Assembly: GCF_016591975.1 (NCBI RefSeq)
Contig: NZ_AP024169.1
Span: forward strand, 1,908,001-1,972,000
Length of the DNA: 64,000 nucleotides
Reading direction: 5' to 3'
DNA from: Anaeromicropila herbilytica
Lineage (GTDB): Bacteria; Bacillota; Clostridia; Lachnospirales; Lachnospiraceae
The notes under the pieces were generated by a model that saw only the letters and a program-made list of their open reading frames with translations, was not told the DNA's origin and did no database searches. Both the position numbers and the translations under genes were made by a program. Positions 18,005 to 27,278 of the stretch are shown in pieces (position 1 is the stretch's first letter; the number at the start of each line of letters is the position of its first letter).

Positions 18005-19153
18005 TTACATTGCTGCTTTTAGAATTAATATAATATCTTCTAAGGACGCTTTTTTAGGATTGGTTAGTCCACAAGCATCTTTTAAAGCATTTTCTGCTAA
18101 TACAGAAAAGTCTTCTTCCTTTACGCCTAATTCAGCTAAACCACTTGGAATATTTACATAAGAAGAAAGTGTTTTAATTGAATCAATTGTTTTTTCAGAA
18201 GCTTCTTCAATTGTCAGAACGGTAGTGTCAATTCCCATTTCTTTTGCAATATCATAAAGTCTTTCGCGTGTTATCTCTTGATTAAATTTCTGAACATGAG
18301 GAAGTAGGACTGCATTACAAACACCATGTGGTAAGTTATAGAATCCACCTAACTGGTGAGCAATTGCATGTACATAACCAAGACCTGCATTATTGAATGC
18401 CATACCAGCTAAATATTCTGCGTAAGCCATTTGTTCTCTAGCTTCTTCATCGTTACCGTTATCAACTGCTTTTCCTAAATATTTAGATATTAATGAGATG
18501 GCTTTTAATGCACAAGTATCTGTTACTGGAGTTGCAGCTGTTGATACATAAGCTTCAATGGCATGAGTTAGTGCATCCATTCCAGTTGCAGCAGTTAATG
18601 ATTTTGGCATTGCCATCATTAATTCAGGATCATTGATTGCCATGATAGGATTCACGTTCTTATCAACTACAGCCATCTTGATATGCTTTTCTTCATCCGT
18701 AATAATGCAAAAGATGGTCATTTCACTTGCTGTACCTGCAGTTGTATTGATTGTTACAAGAGGAAGGGCAGCTTTCTTAGATTTATCAACACCTTCATAA
18801 TCGTTAATCGTTCCACCATTCGTAGCTAATAAAGCAACAGCCTTTGCACAGTCGTGCGCAGAACCACCACCAATAGATACTACAAAGTCGCAGTTATGTT
18901 CTGTTAAGATCATGGAACTTTCTTCTACGGAAGCGATAGTAGGATTTGGCTTAACACCATCATATAGAACATAATCAATTTGGTTTTCGTCAAGAACATC
19001 TGTTATTTTCTTAACTAATCCTATATTAATCAAAAAAGTATCTGTTATAATTAACGCTTTCTTTAAACCTAAAGAAGCAATTTGTGGTCCTGCATCTTTT
19101 AAACAGTTCTTACCCATTAAACTTAATGGTGGCATATAAAATTTGTAACCCAT
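18005..19153 (-). CDS. Iron-containing alcohol dehydrogenase
   Basis: This 382-residue group III (PF00465) dehydrogenase has the NAD(P)-binding SIGGGSAHDCAKAVA motif. The metal-site motifs are GMDALTHAIEAYVS and GYVHAIAHQLGGFYNLPHG, which supply the Asp and three His ligands. The length is typical. It probably interconverts a primary alcohol or diol and its aldehyde, for example in ethanol formation; the substrate cannot be fixed from sequence. It is transcribed divergently from an AraC-type regulator 195 bp away, which may control it. AAGGAGA precedes the ATG. Confidence 0.9.
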   Translation of the reverse strand: MGYKFYMPPLSLMGKNCLKDAGPQIASLGLKKALIITDTFLINIGLVKKITDVLDENQIDYVLYDGVKPNPTIASVEESSMILTEHNCDFVVSIGGGSAHDCAKAVALLATNGGTINDYEGVDKSKKAALPLVTINTTAGTASEMTIFCIITDEEKHIKMAVVDKNVNPIMAINDPELMMAMPKSLTAATGMDALTHAIEAYVSTAATPVTDTCALKAISLISKYLGKAVDNGNDEEAREQMAYAEYLAGMAFNNAGLGYVHAIAHQLGGFYNLPHGVCNAVLLPHVQKFNQEITRERLYDIAKEMGIDTTVLTIEEASEKTIDSIKTLSSYVNIPSGLAELGVKEEDFSVLAENALKDACGLTNPKKASLEDIILILKAAM

Positions 19154-19269
19154 AGAAATCTCCTTAATATAAATTTACATTTGAAAAAGTTGTTCGTATT
19201 TATCATATCTTACTGTTATAACATTAACTAATCATATTTTTTATAAAATATACGAAAATTAAAATATAT

Positions 19270-19297
19270 TTGAAAAATCGACAAATTATGATATAAT
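19270..19297 (+). promoter_or_regulatory. Predicted sigma-A promoter of the AraC-type regulator
   Basis: TTGAAA (19270-19275), a 16-bp spacer and TATAAT (19292-19297) lie about 50 bp ahead of the ATG at 19349, within the divergent adh/regulator intergenic region. Confidence 0.6.
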
Positions 19298-19348
19298 CGA
19301 AAAATAGTTTCTCTAATGAGCATTAAGTGAATTAGTTCGAGGTGTTAA

Positions 19349-20191
19349 ATGAATAGTTTTAATAGAAAATTAGAATTAAGTGATGGAGTAGAAACAGAAC
19401 ATTTAAGAATTATGTATTATGATTTGGCTACTCACTATAAAGATATGTACTGTTCCTATGAATATAATCGTTTATGTACAATTATACAAGGTGAGAAAAA
19501 AGTAACAATCAATAGTGAGCATACTTTTACCTATGGAAAAGATCAAATTATATTACTAAAACCACATTCTACTGTAAATATGGAGATAACGAAACCAACA
19601 AAAGCAGTAGTATTTGAGATATCGAATCAATTAATTTCTGAAATTAATGATAAAGTCAATATAGACATTCAAGATAAGAATACATCTAATCAGATGTCTG
19701 TTATAACTGATGATCGCATAAATGCTGTAATTAATAGAGTAATCGATACAGCAGGTAGTAAAGAAAAAAACAAAGAGTTTTTAATAGATTTGTATGCACA
19801 AGAAATAACGTATTATTTATATAAGCATAAGCTCTTTCCACATATTTCAAAGAATCAAACAACTTCAAGTATTCAGATGGCTATCGATTTAATGAAGGAA
19901 CATATCTATGAGGATATTACAGTGAATGATGTCGCATATCGTTTGAATATGTCACTTGCAAACTTTTCTACTAGTTTTAAGCGGGCAATTGGAATTAATC
20001 CAAATCAGTATTTTACCAATCTTAAGTTAGTAAAAGCACAAGAATTACTAAAATATCAAACGGTTACAGAGGTTTCTTATAAGCTTGGTTATGAGAATAT
20101 TTCTCATTTTATTAATCTATTTCGTAAGAAATATGGAGTTACGCCAAAACAATATAGTATGGAACTAAGTAAGAGAGTTAGAAGTAATTAA
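19349..20191 (+). CDS. AraC-family transcriptional regulator
   Basis: This 280-residue protein has an N-terminal cupin-like sensor region (about residues 10-110) and a C-terminal AraC DNA-binding domain with two helix-turn-helices. The first is ITVNDVAYRLNMSLANFSTS and the second VTEVSYKLGYENISHFINLF, followed by the conserved KKYGVTPKQY. Its divergent placement next to the iron alcohol dehydrogenase suggests that gene, and possibly itself, as targets. The effector is unknown. A sigma-A promoter lies just upstream. Confidence 0.88.
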   Translation: MNSFNRKLELSDGVETEHLRIMYYDLATHYKDMYCSYEYNRLCTIIQGEKKVTINSEHTFTYGKDQIILLKPHSTVNMEITKPTKAVVFEISNQLISEINDKVNIDIQDKNTSNQMSVITDDRINAVINRVIDTAGSKEKNKEFLIDLYAQEITYYLYKHKLFPHISKNQTTSSIQMAIDLMKEHIYEDITVNDVAYRLNMSLANFSTSFKRAIGINPNQYFTNLKLVKAQELLKYQTVTEVSYKLGYENISHFINLFRKKYGVTPKQYSMELSKRVRSN

Positions 20192-20283
20192 GAGGAATCC
20201 AGTTTGATACAAGCACCAACTACTTCTTTTCCAAATATATTATAGTACATAAGTTACTTAATAATTGGGAAAGCAAGGAGGAT

Positions 20284-21306
20284 ATGATGAAGAAGGCATT
20301 GTTTTCAAAGAATGTAGCGTGTTTGATGGCGTTCATTCTTATCATATTATCAATCATGCCATGTATGACTGGTTGTAAAAAGAACCAAGATCTAGAGAAA
20401 ATTACATTAAATGAAGTTGCACATTCCATTTTTTATGCACCTCAATATGTAGCATTTGAACTGGGATATTTTCAGAATGAAGGGTTAGATGTGAAATTAG
20501 TTACTGGATTCGGTGCAGATAAAACAATGACAGCTGTATTATCAGGGGAAGCTGACATCGGATTTATGGGATCGGAAGCATCGATTTATGTGTACAATGA
20601 GGGAGCAGAAGATTACGTAGTTAACTTTGCTCAATTAACACAAAGGGCAGGTAACTTTTTAGTAGCTAGAGATGCGGATAAAGATTTTAAATGGGAAGAT
20701 ATTAAGGGAAAAACTATATTGGGTGGAAGAGCTGGCGGAATGCCTCAGATGGTTCTGGAATATATTTTAAAGAATAATAATATTGATCCAAAGAAGGATG
20801 TAACAATTGTACAAAATATAGACTTTGGCCATACAGCAGAAGCATTTATCTCTGGTCAAGGAGACTATACAGTAGAATTTGAACCATCTGCAACAGCAAT
20901 TGAAAAGCAAAAAGAGGGAAATGTAGTAGCATCTCTTGGAGTTGATAGTGGTTATGTTCCTTACACTGCTTATTCAGCAAAGGGAAGCTATATCAAGAAG
21001 CATCCTGAAACGATTCAAAAGTTTACAAATGCTATTCAAGCAGGTTTGGATTATGTAAATACACATACACCAGAAGAGATTGCAGATGTAATTGCACCTC
21101 AATTTCCTGAAACAGCAAAGGATGATTTGATAGCAATTGTTACAAGATATGCAGAACAAGATACCTGGAAAGATAATGCCGTATTTGAGGAAAAGAGTTT
21201 CACTTTATTAGAAAGTATTTTAAAAGAAGCTGGCCAACTAAAGGAAGAGGTTCCATATAAGGATTTAGTTAACAATAAGTTTTCAAATAAAGCGGCAGAG
21301 CAATAA
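20284..21306 (+). CDS. Orphan ABC-transporter substrate-binding lipoprotein (NitT/TauT-like)
   Basis: This 340-residue lipoprotein has the lipobox MTGC (Cys at residue 31). The body is SsuA/ThiY/NMT1-like: VAHSIFYAPQYVAFELGYF, NEGLDVKLVTG, AVLSGEADIGFMGSEA and GRAGGMPQM. The family binds nitrate, sulfonates or thiamine precursors; the ligand here is unknown. No permease or ATPase gene lies beside it, so it is either a stand-alone receptor or works with a transporter encoded elsewhere. AAGGAGGA precedes the ATG. It follows the AraC-type gene in the same direction, and a strong terminator follows. Confidence 0.88.
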   Translation: MMKKALFSKNVACLMAFILIILSIMPCMTGCKKNQDLEKITLNEVAHSIFYAPQYVAFELGYFQNEGLDVKLVTGFGADKTMTAVLSGEADIGFMGSEASIYVYNEGAEDYVVNFAQLTQRAGNFLVARDADKDFKWEDIKGKTILGGRAGGMPQMVLEYILKNNNIDPKKDVTIVQNIDFGHTAEAFISGQGDYTVEFEPSATAIEKQKEGNVVASLGVDSGYVPYTAYSAKGSYIKKHPETIQKFTNAIQAGLDYVNTHTPEEIADVIAPQFPETAKDDLIAIVTRYAEQDTWKDNAVFEEKSFTLLESILKEAGQLKEEVPYKDLVNNKFSNKAAEQ

Positions 21307-21342
21307 AGAATTGTAATAACAAGTAATTATATATATAAATGA

Positions 21343-21381
21343 AAAAAAGTAATCAGTCGCATCGCAACTGATTACTTTTTT
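21343..21381. terminator. Bidirectional rho-independent terminator
   Basis: Arms at 21343-21357 and 21367-21381 form a perfect 15-bp stem with A and T runs at its base. It lies between convergent genes. Confidence 0.85.
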
Positions 21382-21386
21382 GTTAA

Positions 21387-21689
21387 TTATTCTTCTGTAG
21401 GTTGTGTATTAGAATTTGTGTTAATTGTATCATCAACAATTTCATCTTCTTCATAGATGTCATCATCGTCAAAATCATCGTAATCATCATCAAAATCTTC
21501 CAGATAATCTGGTTTAAAGTGTCTATAAAGTAGGTAAGCAATAGTGGATAAAGAAGCAACTGCAGCTATTCCAGCTAAAATATAAAGCCAAATACAATGC
21601 TTTTCTTGTTCCTTTTCTTTCTTATTCATTAATTCACTTAGTTTGACAGCGCTTAATATTTCTTCAATCTTATTATTCAATGTGTACAC
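21387..21689 (-). CDS. Small single-pass membrane protein with acidic tail
   Basis: This 100-residue protein has a charged N-terminal helix, one membrane segment (IWLYILAGIAAVASLSTIAY) and a very acidic C terminus dominated by Asp and Glu with FDDDYDDFDDDD, then a polar tail. This is the usual look of an uncharacterised clostridial anchor protein. No enzymatic motif is visible. It lies downstream of pcrA on the same strand, with a 150-bp gap, so it probably has its own promoter. Confidence 0.65.
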   Translation of the reverse strand: MYTLNNKIEEILSAVKLSELMNKKEKEQEKHCIWLYILAGIAAVASLSTIAYLLYRHFKPDYLEDFDDDYDDFDDDDIYEEDEIVDDTINTNSNTQPTEE

Positions 21690-21841
21690 GTCCCTTCCAA
21701 TTTTTCGATGAAACCAAATTTAAATAATTCTCACTAAGATATTACAAGATAGGATATAATTAGTAAGGTCTTAGTTTAATGCTTGTATTATACCACGCAA
21801 GAACTGCGTTTACTATATAATTTGTATAAAATTTGTCTAAA

Positions 21842-24160
21842 TTATTCTATTTTTTTTAATTTAGCAAAAGTTGCAAGCATTTTTTTGATTCCTGCGGAGG
21901 GAAAATCAACCGTAACTTCATAATCTCTACCACCTTCAGTGATATCCATTACAATACCAACACCAAATTTAATATGTTTCACGGTATCGCCAACCGAATA
22001 GTTCAATTTAGTGCCATTATTTACAGCAAATTGCTTTGTTGGAGCTGCAACATATGGTTTAGAAGAAAAACTATTTTTGGCAGTAGCATAAGCACTCTTT
22101 GGTTTCTCAAATGTTCCAAAATCCATAGAAGAGTTTGTTAAAGCTCCATTATCATTGAAATTAAATGGATTAGAGTCTCTAGTTATTCTTTTAACAGTAC
22201 TTATCGATTGATTTAATAATTCTCTCGGAATCTCTTTTAAGAAGCGAGATGGTTTGTTAAATTGAGTTTCTCCACGAATCATTCTTTGTTTTGAAGCACT
22301 AAGATTTAACTTTTTCATAGCTCTGGTGATACCAACATAGCAAAGACGGCGTTCTTCTTCGATTTCCGTTGGATCATCGGATGTGATGGACATGTACCCT
22401 GGGAAGATTCCATCTTCCATACCGCATAGGTATACATATGGGAATTCTAACCCTTTGGCGCTATGAAGAGTCATGAGCACTACCATGTTATTAGTCTCTT
22501 TTAGATTATCAATATCAGCTACAAGAGCTACTTCTTCAAGGAAATCACTTAACGTAGGCTCTTCATCAGCATTCTTCTCATATTCAACTACCTTACTGAT
22601 TAATTCGTTGATATTATTAATTCTATCTTCAGCTTCTTCCGTACCTTCTTCTTCTAATGCTCTTACATAGCCAGTTGCATCTATAATTTCATTTACCAAA
22701 TCTTCAAGAGAATAAGTAGGAGAGGAGAGCTTTGATTTTAAAGCTTCAATTAAGCTAACAAAAGGTGTAATCTTGCCTACGCTACGTCCAAGTGCTGGTA
22801 TATAATCAGCATGGCGAAGTGCGTCGTAGAAACTTAAATCATTATTATAGGCATAAGCATCAACTCGATCAATTGTTGTTAGACCAATACCACGCTTTGG
22901 AATATTAATAATTCTTTTAACAGCAAGATTATCAAGACCATTATCAATGGTTTTTAAGTAACTTAAAATATCTTTAATTTCTTTTCGCTGATAGAAATTT
23001 ACTCCACCAACAATCTTATATGGAATATTCTTTAGAATAAATTTTTCTTCAAATACACGAGATTGGGCATTGGTACGGTATAGTATTGCAAAATCACTAT
23101 AGTCTACACCTTCTTGTTGGATGATATCATAAATATCATTGACAACGCTACTTGCCTCTTCATGTTCTGTATCATAATGAGAAAAAGTAATTAAATCACC
23201 TTCTTCGTTCTCAGTCCACAGAGACTTATCCTTTCGACCGAGATTATTATGAATGACTTCATTGGCAGCAGCTAATATATTCTTAGTTGAACGGTAATTC
23301 TGTTCTAGTTTGATTACTTTTGTATCAGGAAATTCCTTCTCAAAATTTAAAATATTATAGATATTGGCCCCTCTGAATTTGTATATAGATTGATCATCAT
23401 CTCCAACAACACACAGATTATGTTCGATTCCACCTTCTTCATTCTTAGTGGAAGCTAATAGGCTGATGAAACGAAATTGTACTGTGTTCGTATCTTGATA
23501 CTCATCAACCATGATGTATTTAAAACGGTTCTGGTAGTATTGCAGAGATTCCTTATCATTCTGAAAGAGCTCTACTGTTTTACAGATTAAGTCGTCAAAG
23601 TCAAGTGCATTATTATTTTTTAATCGCTTCTGATATTCTTTATAAACTTCTGCATATTTAACCTTAACAAAATCTCCTGCTGCACGTAACGCATATTCTT
23701 CTGGAGAAATCAGTTCATCTTTTGCAGAAGATATAACGGATAAGAGAGTACGTTCTTTGTAAGTTTTCGTATCGATATCTAAGAACTTACAGACTTCTCG
23801 CATAAGAGATTTTTGATCATCACCATCATAGATCGTAAAACTTTTATCATATCCCAATTTATCGATCCATCGTCTTAAGATTCGAACACAAGTAGAATGA
23901 AATGTACTTACCCAGATATTCTCTGCACCATAGCCTACGATATTATCTACACGTTCTCTCATTTCACTTGCTGCTTTATTCGTAAATGTTAAAGCAAGTA
24001 TATTCCAAGGATTAACATTGTACTCGTCAATTAAATATGCAATTCGATGTGTTAATACTCTTGTCTTACCTGAACCAGCTCCGGCTAAGATAAGAAGAGG
24101 GCCTTTATTATGTTCAACAGCTTCACGCTGAACTGGATTTAATGAATCATAGATACTCAT
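21842..24160 (-). CDS. pcrA: ATP-dependent DNA helicase PcrA (UvrD/Rep family)
   Basis: This 772-residue SF1A helicase unwinds DNA 3'-5' in repair, in rolling-circle replication and in clearing RecA filaments. The motifs in order are LAGAGSGKT (Walker A, residues 25-33), MVDEYQDTN (Walker B), VGDDDQSIYKFRGA (motif III), LEQNYRST (IV), LMTLHSAKGLEFPYVYL (V) and YVGITRAMKKL (VI). The C-terminal YSVGDTVKHIKFGVG is the Tudor-like RNA-polymerase contact region of PcrA. The length is typical. yerC lies about 1.5 kb upstream on the same strand, as in Bacillus where yerC and pcrA are also neighbours. Confidence 0.95.
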   Translation of the reverse strand: MSIYDSLNPVQREAVEHNKGPLLILAGAGSGKTRVLTHRIAYLIDEYNVNPWNILALTFTNKAASEMRERVDNIVGYGAENIWVSTFHSTCVRILRRWIDKLGYDKSFTIYDGDDQKSLMREVCKFLDIDTKTYKERTLLSVISSAKDELISPEEYALRAAGDFVKVKYAEVYKEYQKRLKNNNALDFDDLICKTVELFQNDKESLQYYQNRFKYIMVDEYQDTNTVQFRFISLLASTKNEEGGIEHNLCVVGDDDQSIYKFRGANIYNILNFEKEFPDTKVIKLEQNYRSTKNILAAANEVIHNNLGRKDKSLWTENEEGDLITFSHYDTEHEEASSVVNDIYDIIQQEGVDYSDFAILYRTNAQSRVFEEKFILKNIPYKIVGGVNFYQRKEIKDILSYLKTIDNGLDNLAVKRIINIPKRGIGLTTIDRVDAYAYNNDLSFYDALRHADYIPALGRSVGKITPFVSLIEALKSKLSSPTYSLEDLVNEIIDATGYVRALEEEGTEEAEDRINNINELISKVVEYEKNADEEPTLSDFLEEVALVADIDNLKETNNMVVLMTLHSAKGLEFPYVYLCGMEDGIFPGYMSITSDDPTEIEEERRLCYVGITRAMKKLNLSASKQRMIRGETQFNKPSRFLKEIPRELLNQSISTVKRITRDSNPFNFNDNGALTNSSMDFGTFEKPKSAYATAKNSFSSKPYVAAPTKQFAVNNGTKLNYSVGDTVKHIKFGVGIVMDITEGGRDYEVTVDFPSAGIKKMLATFAKLKKIE

Positions 24161-24400
24161 ATTTTCATTCGTCCTTTCTTTTCTACACGTGAAAGGACGC
24201 AGATTACGGGTGCGTCCTTGCCACTTTCTATCATTAATATGTCTTCATAATTGATTCTTCTTTGTCGAAATATGTTCAAATACTGACACGAACAAACATA
24301 CGGTTAATTATAACATCAATAGAAAGGAGATACAACAATAGATTCTTGCATTTGCAGAAAAATTTAACCTATATAAAAGGGCTAATATGACATTAAATAA

Positions 24401-24682
24401 TCAATGATTTATATGATTGGAATCTAATATAATATCTCTACATTTCCAGCAGTGTGTTGTTACAAAATATATAATTTCCTTTACTTGGTCATCATCGAGT
24501 CTACAAACAAAGGATATACTTTGCATAGCTGCATAATGATTATCTTTTTTGTATAGAATTTCTTTTACATTATATTCAATATCATTAATACATACTCGAA
24601 AAGGGTTGATAGTACCTAATCCATTAAAAGAAGCAAGGACTCCAATATCAGAATTTCTTGAAGTATTCTTTGATTTATTCAT
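24401..24682 (-). CDS. Small hypothetical protein behind a LexA-type promoter
   Basis: This 93-residue soluble protein does not match a family I recognise. It has a polar Ser/Asn-rich N terminus and a beta-rich middle (PFRVCINDIEYNVKEILY, SISFVCRL). The C terminus has four aromatic or Cys/His features (THCWKCRD) that could form a metal site with the earlier Cys. GGGAG precedes the ATG. The promoter at 24755-24783 has a LexA/DinR box filling its spacer, so induction by DNA damage is predicted. Its position between pcrA and a regulator fits a repair-related context, but function is unknown. Confidence 0.7.
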   Translation of the reverse strand: MNKSKNTSRNSDIGVLASFNGLGTINPFRVCINDIEYNVKEILYKKDNHYAAMQSISFVCRLDDDQVKEIIYFVTTHCWKCRDIILDSNHINH

Positions 24683-24754
24683 ATCATAACTCCCTATTAA
24701 TTATTTGATCATAGATAATTTTTACTTGTTTAAACAATTCTAGTTATGTTACTT

Positions 24755-24783
24755 ATTATAACAGAACACATGTTCTGAGTAAA
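24755..24783 (-). promoter_or_regulatory. Predicted SOS promoter: -35/-10 with embedded LexA (DinR) box
   Basis: On the minus strand TTTACT (24783-24778), a 17-bp spacer and TATAAT (24760-24755) form a sigma-A promoter. The spacer is almost exactly the 16-bp palindrome CAGAACACATGTTCTG (24762-24777), which fits the Firmicute LexA consensus GAAC-N4-GTTC and the inner AACRNRYGTT. LexA bound here would block RNA polymerase. The predicted transcript starts about 65 bp before the ATG at 24682. Confidence 0.8.
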
Positions 24784-24834
24784 GACAATTATAAAAAAAT
24801 TATAAAATAAATAGTTGTTCTTAAATAAAAATTT

Positions 24835-24863
24835 TTGACAAATGTGATATCCAATATCATAAT
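24835..24863 (+). promoter_or_regulatory. Predicted sigma-A promoter of the DUF1836 gene
   Basis: TTGACA (24835-24840), a 17-bp spacer and CATAAT (24858-24863) lie about 65 bp before the start at 24929. The LexA box of the divergent gene is some 60 bp further upstream. Confidence 0.65.
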
Positions 24864-24928
24864 TTGTACAAAAAAATTATTTACATCTAGTTATCAGTAC
24901 TATATAATAGGAATAAAGAGGTGATAAA

Positions 24929-25564
24929 ATGGGAATTACCAACGAAGAGTGTATTAAAGATATTATGAGCTATTTGAAGAAAATAGATTATATAAAGCCA
25001 GAGGATATTCCAAATATCGATTTATATATGGACCAGGTAACAACTTTTATGGACGAGCATTTACAATCAACCAAGAGATATGATGATGATAAGATGCTTA
25101 CTAAGACTATGATTAATAACTACACGAAGAACAATCTGTTGCCTTCTCCTAATAAAAAGAAGTATTCGAAGGAGCATATGCTACTCCTTATTTTTATCTA
25201 TTATTTTAAAAATATTTTATCCATAAGTGATATACAGAGAATATTTAGCCCGTTAACTGAAAAGTATTATAATAAAAATAATGAGATTAATTTAGAATCA
25301 ATATATAAAGAAGTATTTAGCTTAGAAAAAGATCAGATTAATGTACTAATAAAGGATGTTATTCGTAAATATAGTAAATCAAAATTAACGTTTGAAGAAG
25401 CCGAGAATGAAGAGGAAAGAGAATTCCTTACAACATTTACTTTCATATGTATGCTTAGCTTTGATGTTTATGTTAAGAAAATGATAATTGAGAAAATGAT
25501 CGATGGTTTTGATATAAACAAGAAAAAGGATAAAAAGGACGAGTCATCCAAAGGAAATGAATAA
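24929..25564 (+). CDS. DUF1836 domain protein, probable transcription regulator
   Basis: This 211-residue protein matches DUF1836. The conserved core is LTKTMINNYTKNNLLPSPNK, then KYSKEHMLLLIFIYYFKNIL and SISDIQRIFSPLTEKYY, a MerR-like winged-helix arrangement. DUF1836 proteins are common single-gene regulators in Clostridia with unknown targets. The C terminus is lysine/aspartate-rich. AAAGAGGTG precedes the ATG. A very strong terminator separates it from yerC, which converges on it. Confidence 0.85.
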   Translation: MGITNEECIKDIMSYLKKIDYIKPEDIPNIDLYMDQVTTFMDEHLQSTKRYDDDKMLTKTMINNYTKNNLLPSPNKKKYSKEHMLLLIFIYYFKNILSISDIQRIFSPLTEKYYNKNNEINLESIYKEVFSLEKDQINVLIKDVIRKYSKSKLTFEEAENEEEREFLTTFTFICMLSFDVYVKKMIIEKMIDGFDINKKKDKKDESSKGNE

Positions 25565-25570
25565 ACAAAA

Positions 25571-25632
25571 ATACCCCAATATATCAAGATAAGTAAGTAG
25601 TATTACTACCTTATCTTGATATATTGGGGTAT
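25571..25632. terminator. Very strong bidirectional terminator
   Basis: Perfect 23-bp arms at 25571-25593 and 25610-25632, with flanking A and T runs, lie between the convergent DUF1836 and yerC genes. Confidence 0.9.
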
Positions 25633-25678
25633 CTTTTGTTTAAAAAGAATAAATATTTGCTGTAATATCTATTTCAAT

Positions 25679-25984
25679 TTATTTCATATCATCATTAAAT
25701 TCTGGAATTCTTGTGAATACCATATCATATCCATCATTACCATAATTAAGAGATCGGTTTACTCTACTAATTGTAGCAGTAGAAGCTCCTGTCTTTTCTG
25801 CGATTTCTAAATATGTTTTGTGTTGACGCAACATTCTTGCAACCTCAAATCTTTGAGAAAGTGATAAAAGTTCATTCACTGTGCAGATGTCTTCAAAAAA
25901 TATATAACATTCTTCGGAATCTTTTAAACTTAAAATAGCCTCAAATAAATGATCAACGGCTGAAGTTCTAATATTTTTACTCAT
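25679..25984 (-). CDS. yerC: YerC/YecD family TrpR-related DNA-binding protein
   Basis: This 101-residue protein is full length for the YerC/YecD family of TrpR-like regulators. The conserved LFEAILSLKDSEEC is followed by FFEDICTVNELLSLSQRFEVA and the helix-turn-helix LEIAEKTGASTATISRVNRS. The target and ligand are not established for the family; tryptophan binding is not implied. In Bacillus yerC neighbours pcrA, and here pcrA lies about 1.5 kb away on the same strand, separated by two other genes. An upstream AAGGAGC-type ribosome binding site is present. Confidence 0.9.
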   Translation of the reverse strand: MSKNIRTSAVDHLFEAILSLKDSEECYIFFEDICTVNELLSLSQRFEVARMLRQHKTYLEIAEKTGASTATISRVNRSLNYGNDGYDMVFTRIPEFNDDMK

Positions 25985-26149
25985 TATAACAGCTCCTTAT
26001 TAGTTAATTTTTATGCTTTCGTACTTGCAAAGATAAATAGAACCACAGATTATATAAATCTTTCAAGTATATCATTTTTAAATAAATAGACACTATAATT
26101 TTACCACGATAAAGTCTTAAAGTAAAGCGGATTATAGTAGGGCGTATAT

Positions 26150-26878
26150 TTATTTGATTAAATTTCTTTTCACTTGGATAAATTGTTTGAATTTCAATGT
26201 TGAAGTATTCATAACTAATTCGCTAGGAAATTCAGTTTGTGCTAATAATTCTTTTGCATAGCAGAAGTTAGCAACGTCATCCGCTATATGTGCATCACTT
26301 CCTAAAGTGATTGGAACATCATATTTTTTGCATAGAGTTAGCATTATAAGATCATTTTCTTTTGCATTAGCACGAAATCCTTTTGGATTAAGTGAACTAT
26401 TATTTAATTCTAAAAGAACATGGTTTTCTTTTGCGGCTAATACCAATCGTTCATAATCAACTGGAAATCTAGAATCATCAGGATGACCAATAATATTTAC
26501 ATAAGGATTTTTCATTGCTCCAATCAAAGCATTGGTATTTTCCTCTTTGGTACCAGCTGTAATACATGGACTATGTAAGCTTGCAATTACAATATCAAGT
26601 CCTCGTAAGGTATCTTCGGTTAAATCAATTGTACCGTTGTAATCTAGGATATTTGTTTCAGATCCAAGTAATAGTTCAATTCCTTCCATATCCCTTCTGA
26701 CTACTCTAAGATTATCAAAATAGAAGACATGACAGGTACCAGGCATCGTTGGTGCATGTTCAGTGATGCATAGTAATTCAAGTGCTTTCTCTTTTGCTGA
26801 TTCAACCATTTCATTTATAGTACTATAAGCATGTCCGCTTGCGATAGTGTGTGTATGAGTGTCCAATACAAAATTCAT
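26150..26878 (-). CDS. PHP-domain metal-dependent phosphatase (YcdX-like)
   Basis: This 242-residue single-domain PHP protein has the metal-site motifs DTHTHTIASGHA (residues 6-17), ITEHAP, GSETNIL, ASLHSPC, IIGHPDD and GSDAHIADDV, as in E. coli YcdX. It probably hydrolyses a phosphoester using a trinuclear metal site; the substrate is unknown. The start at 26878 is chosen because AAGGGGGA lies about five bases upstream; the longer frame to 26920 lacks one. The following 500 bp (26879-27414) holds foldback copy E and the terminator of the ftsH-like gene. Confidence 0.88.
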   Translation of the reverse strand: MNFVLDTHTHTIASGHAYSTINEMVESAKEKALELLCITEHAPTMPGTCHVFYFDNLRVVRRDMEGIELLLGSETNILDYNGTIDLTEDTLRGLDIVIASLHSPCITAGTKEENTNALIGAMKNPYVNIIGHPDDSRFPVDYERLVLAAKENHVLLELNNSSLNPKGFRANAKENDLIMLTLCKKYDVPITLGSDAHIADDVANFCYAKELLAQTEFPSELVMNTSTLKFKQFIQVKRNLIK

Positions 26879-27204
26879 GTTTTCCCCCTTGCTGCAATGA
26901 ATATGCAGACGTATTTTCATTTAAGTTCAAATGAAAATAAATATAATGTTTTAAAGATTACATTCATATGTTAAATTAAAAAAATCATAAAGATTAATAG
27001 AATAATTTTATAGTTTAACATTATAAAGTGTTACACAATAAAAATCATTATATAAAATAATCGAAGGTTTTTCAAGTAATCACCATAAAATATATAAAAA
27101 AATAAAGAAAAAAGATTCTGTATTATTTTACTTAATAAACAAATGAATATATTACCAATTACTTTTAATTATTAAGTGAGTGCCCAACTATTAATAAATA
27201 ATAT

Positions 27205-27278
27205 GAGTAGTCCAACAAATAACCTGTTTGGTAGTACTCAGGCTAGATTTTTGAACCAGGTCATTTGTAGGGGAACTC
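27205..27278 (+). mobile_element. Foldback element, 74-bp internal-deletion copy E with perfect 7-bp target duplication
   Basis: Both ends of the family are present (GAGTAGTCCAACAAATAACC on the left, AGGTCATTTGTAGGGGAACTC on the right, the latter inverted), but the whole middle is missing. Direct flanks are ATAATAT at 27198-27204 and ATAATAT at 27279-27285. A miniature copy that still shows its own target duplication suggests it moved after the deletion. Confidence 0.8.
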
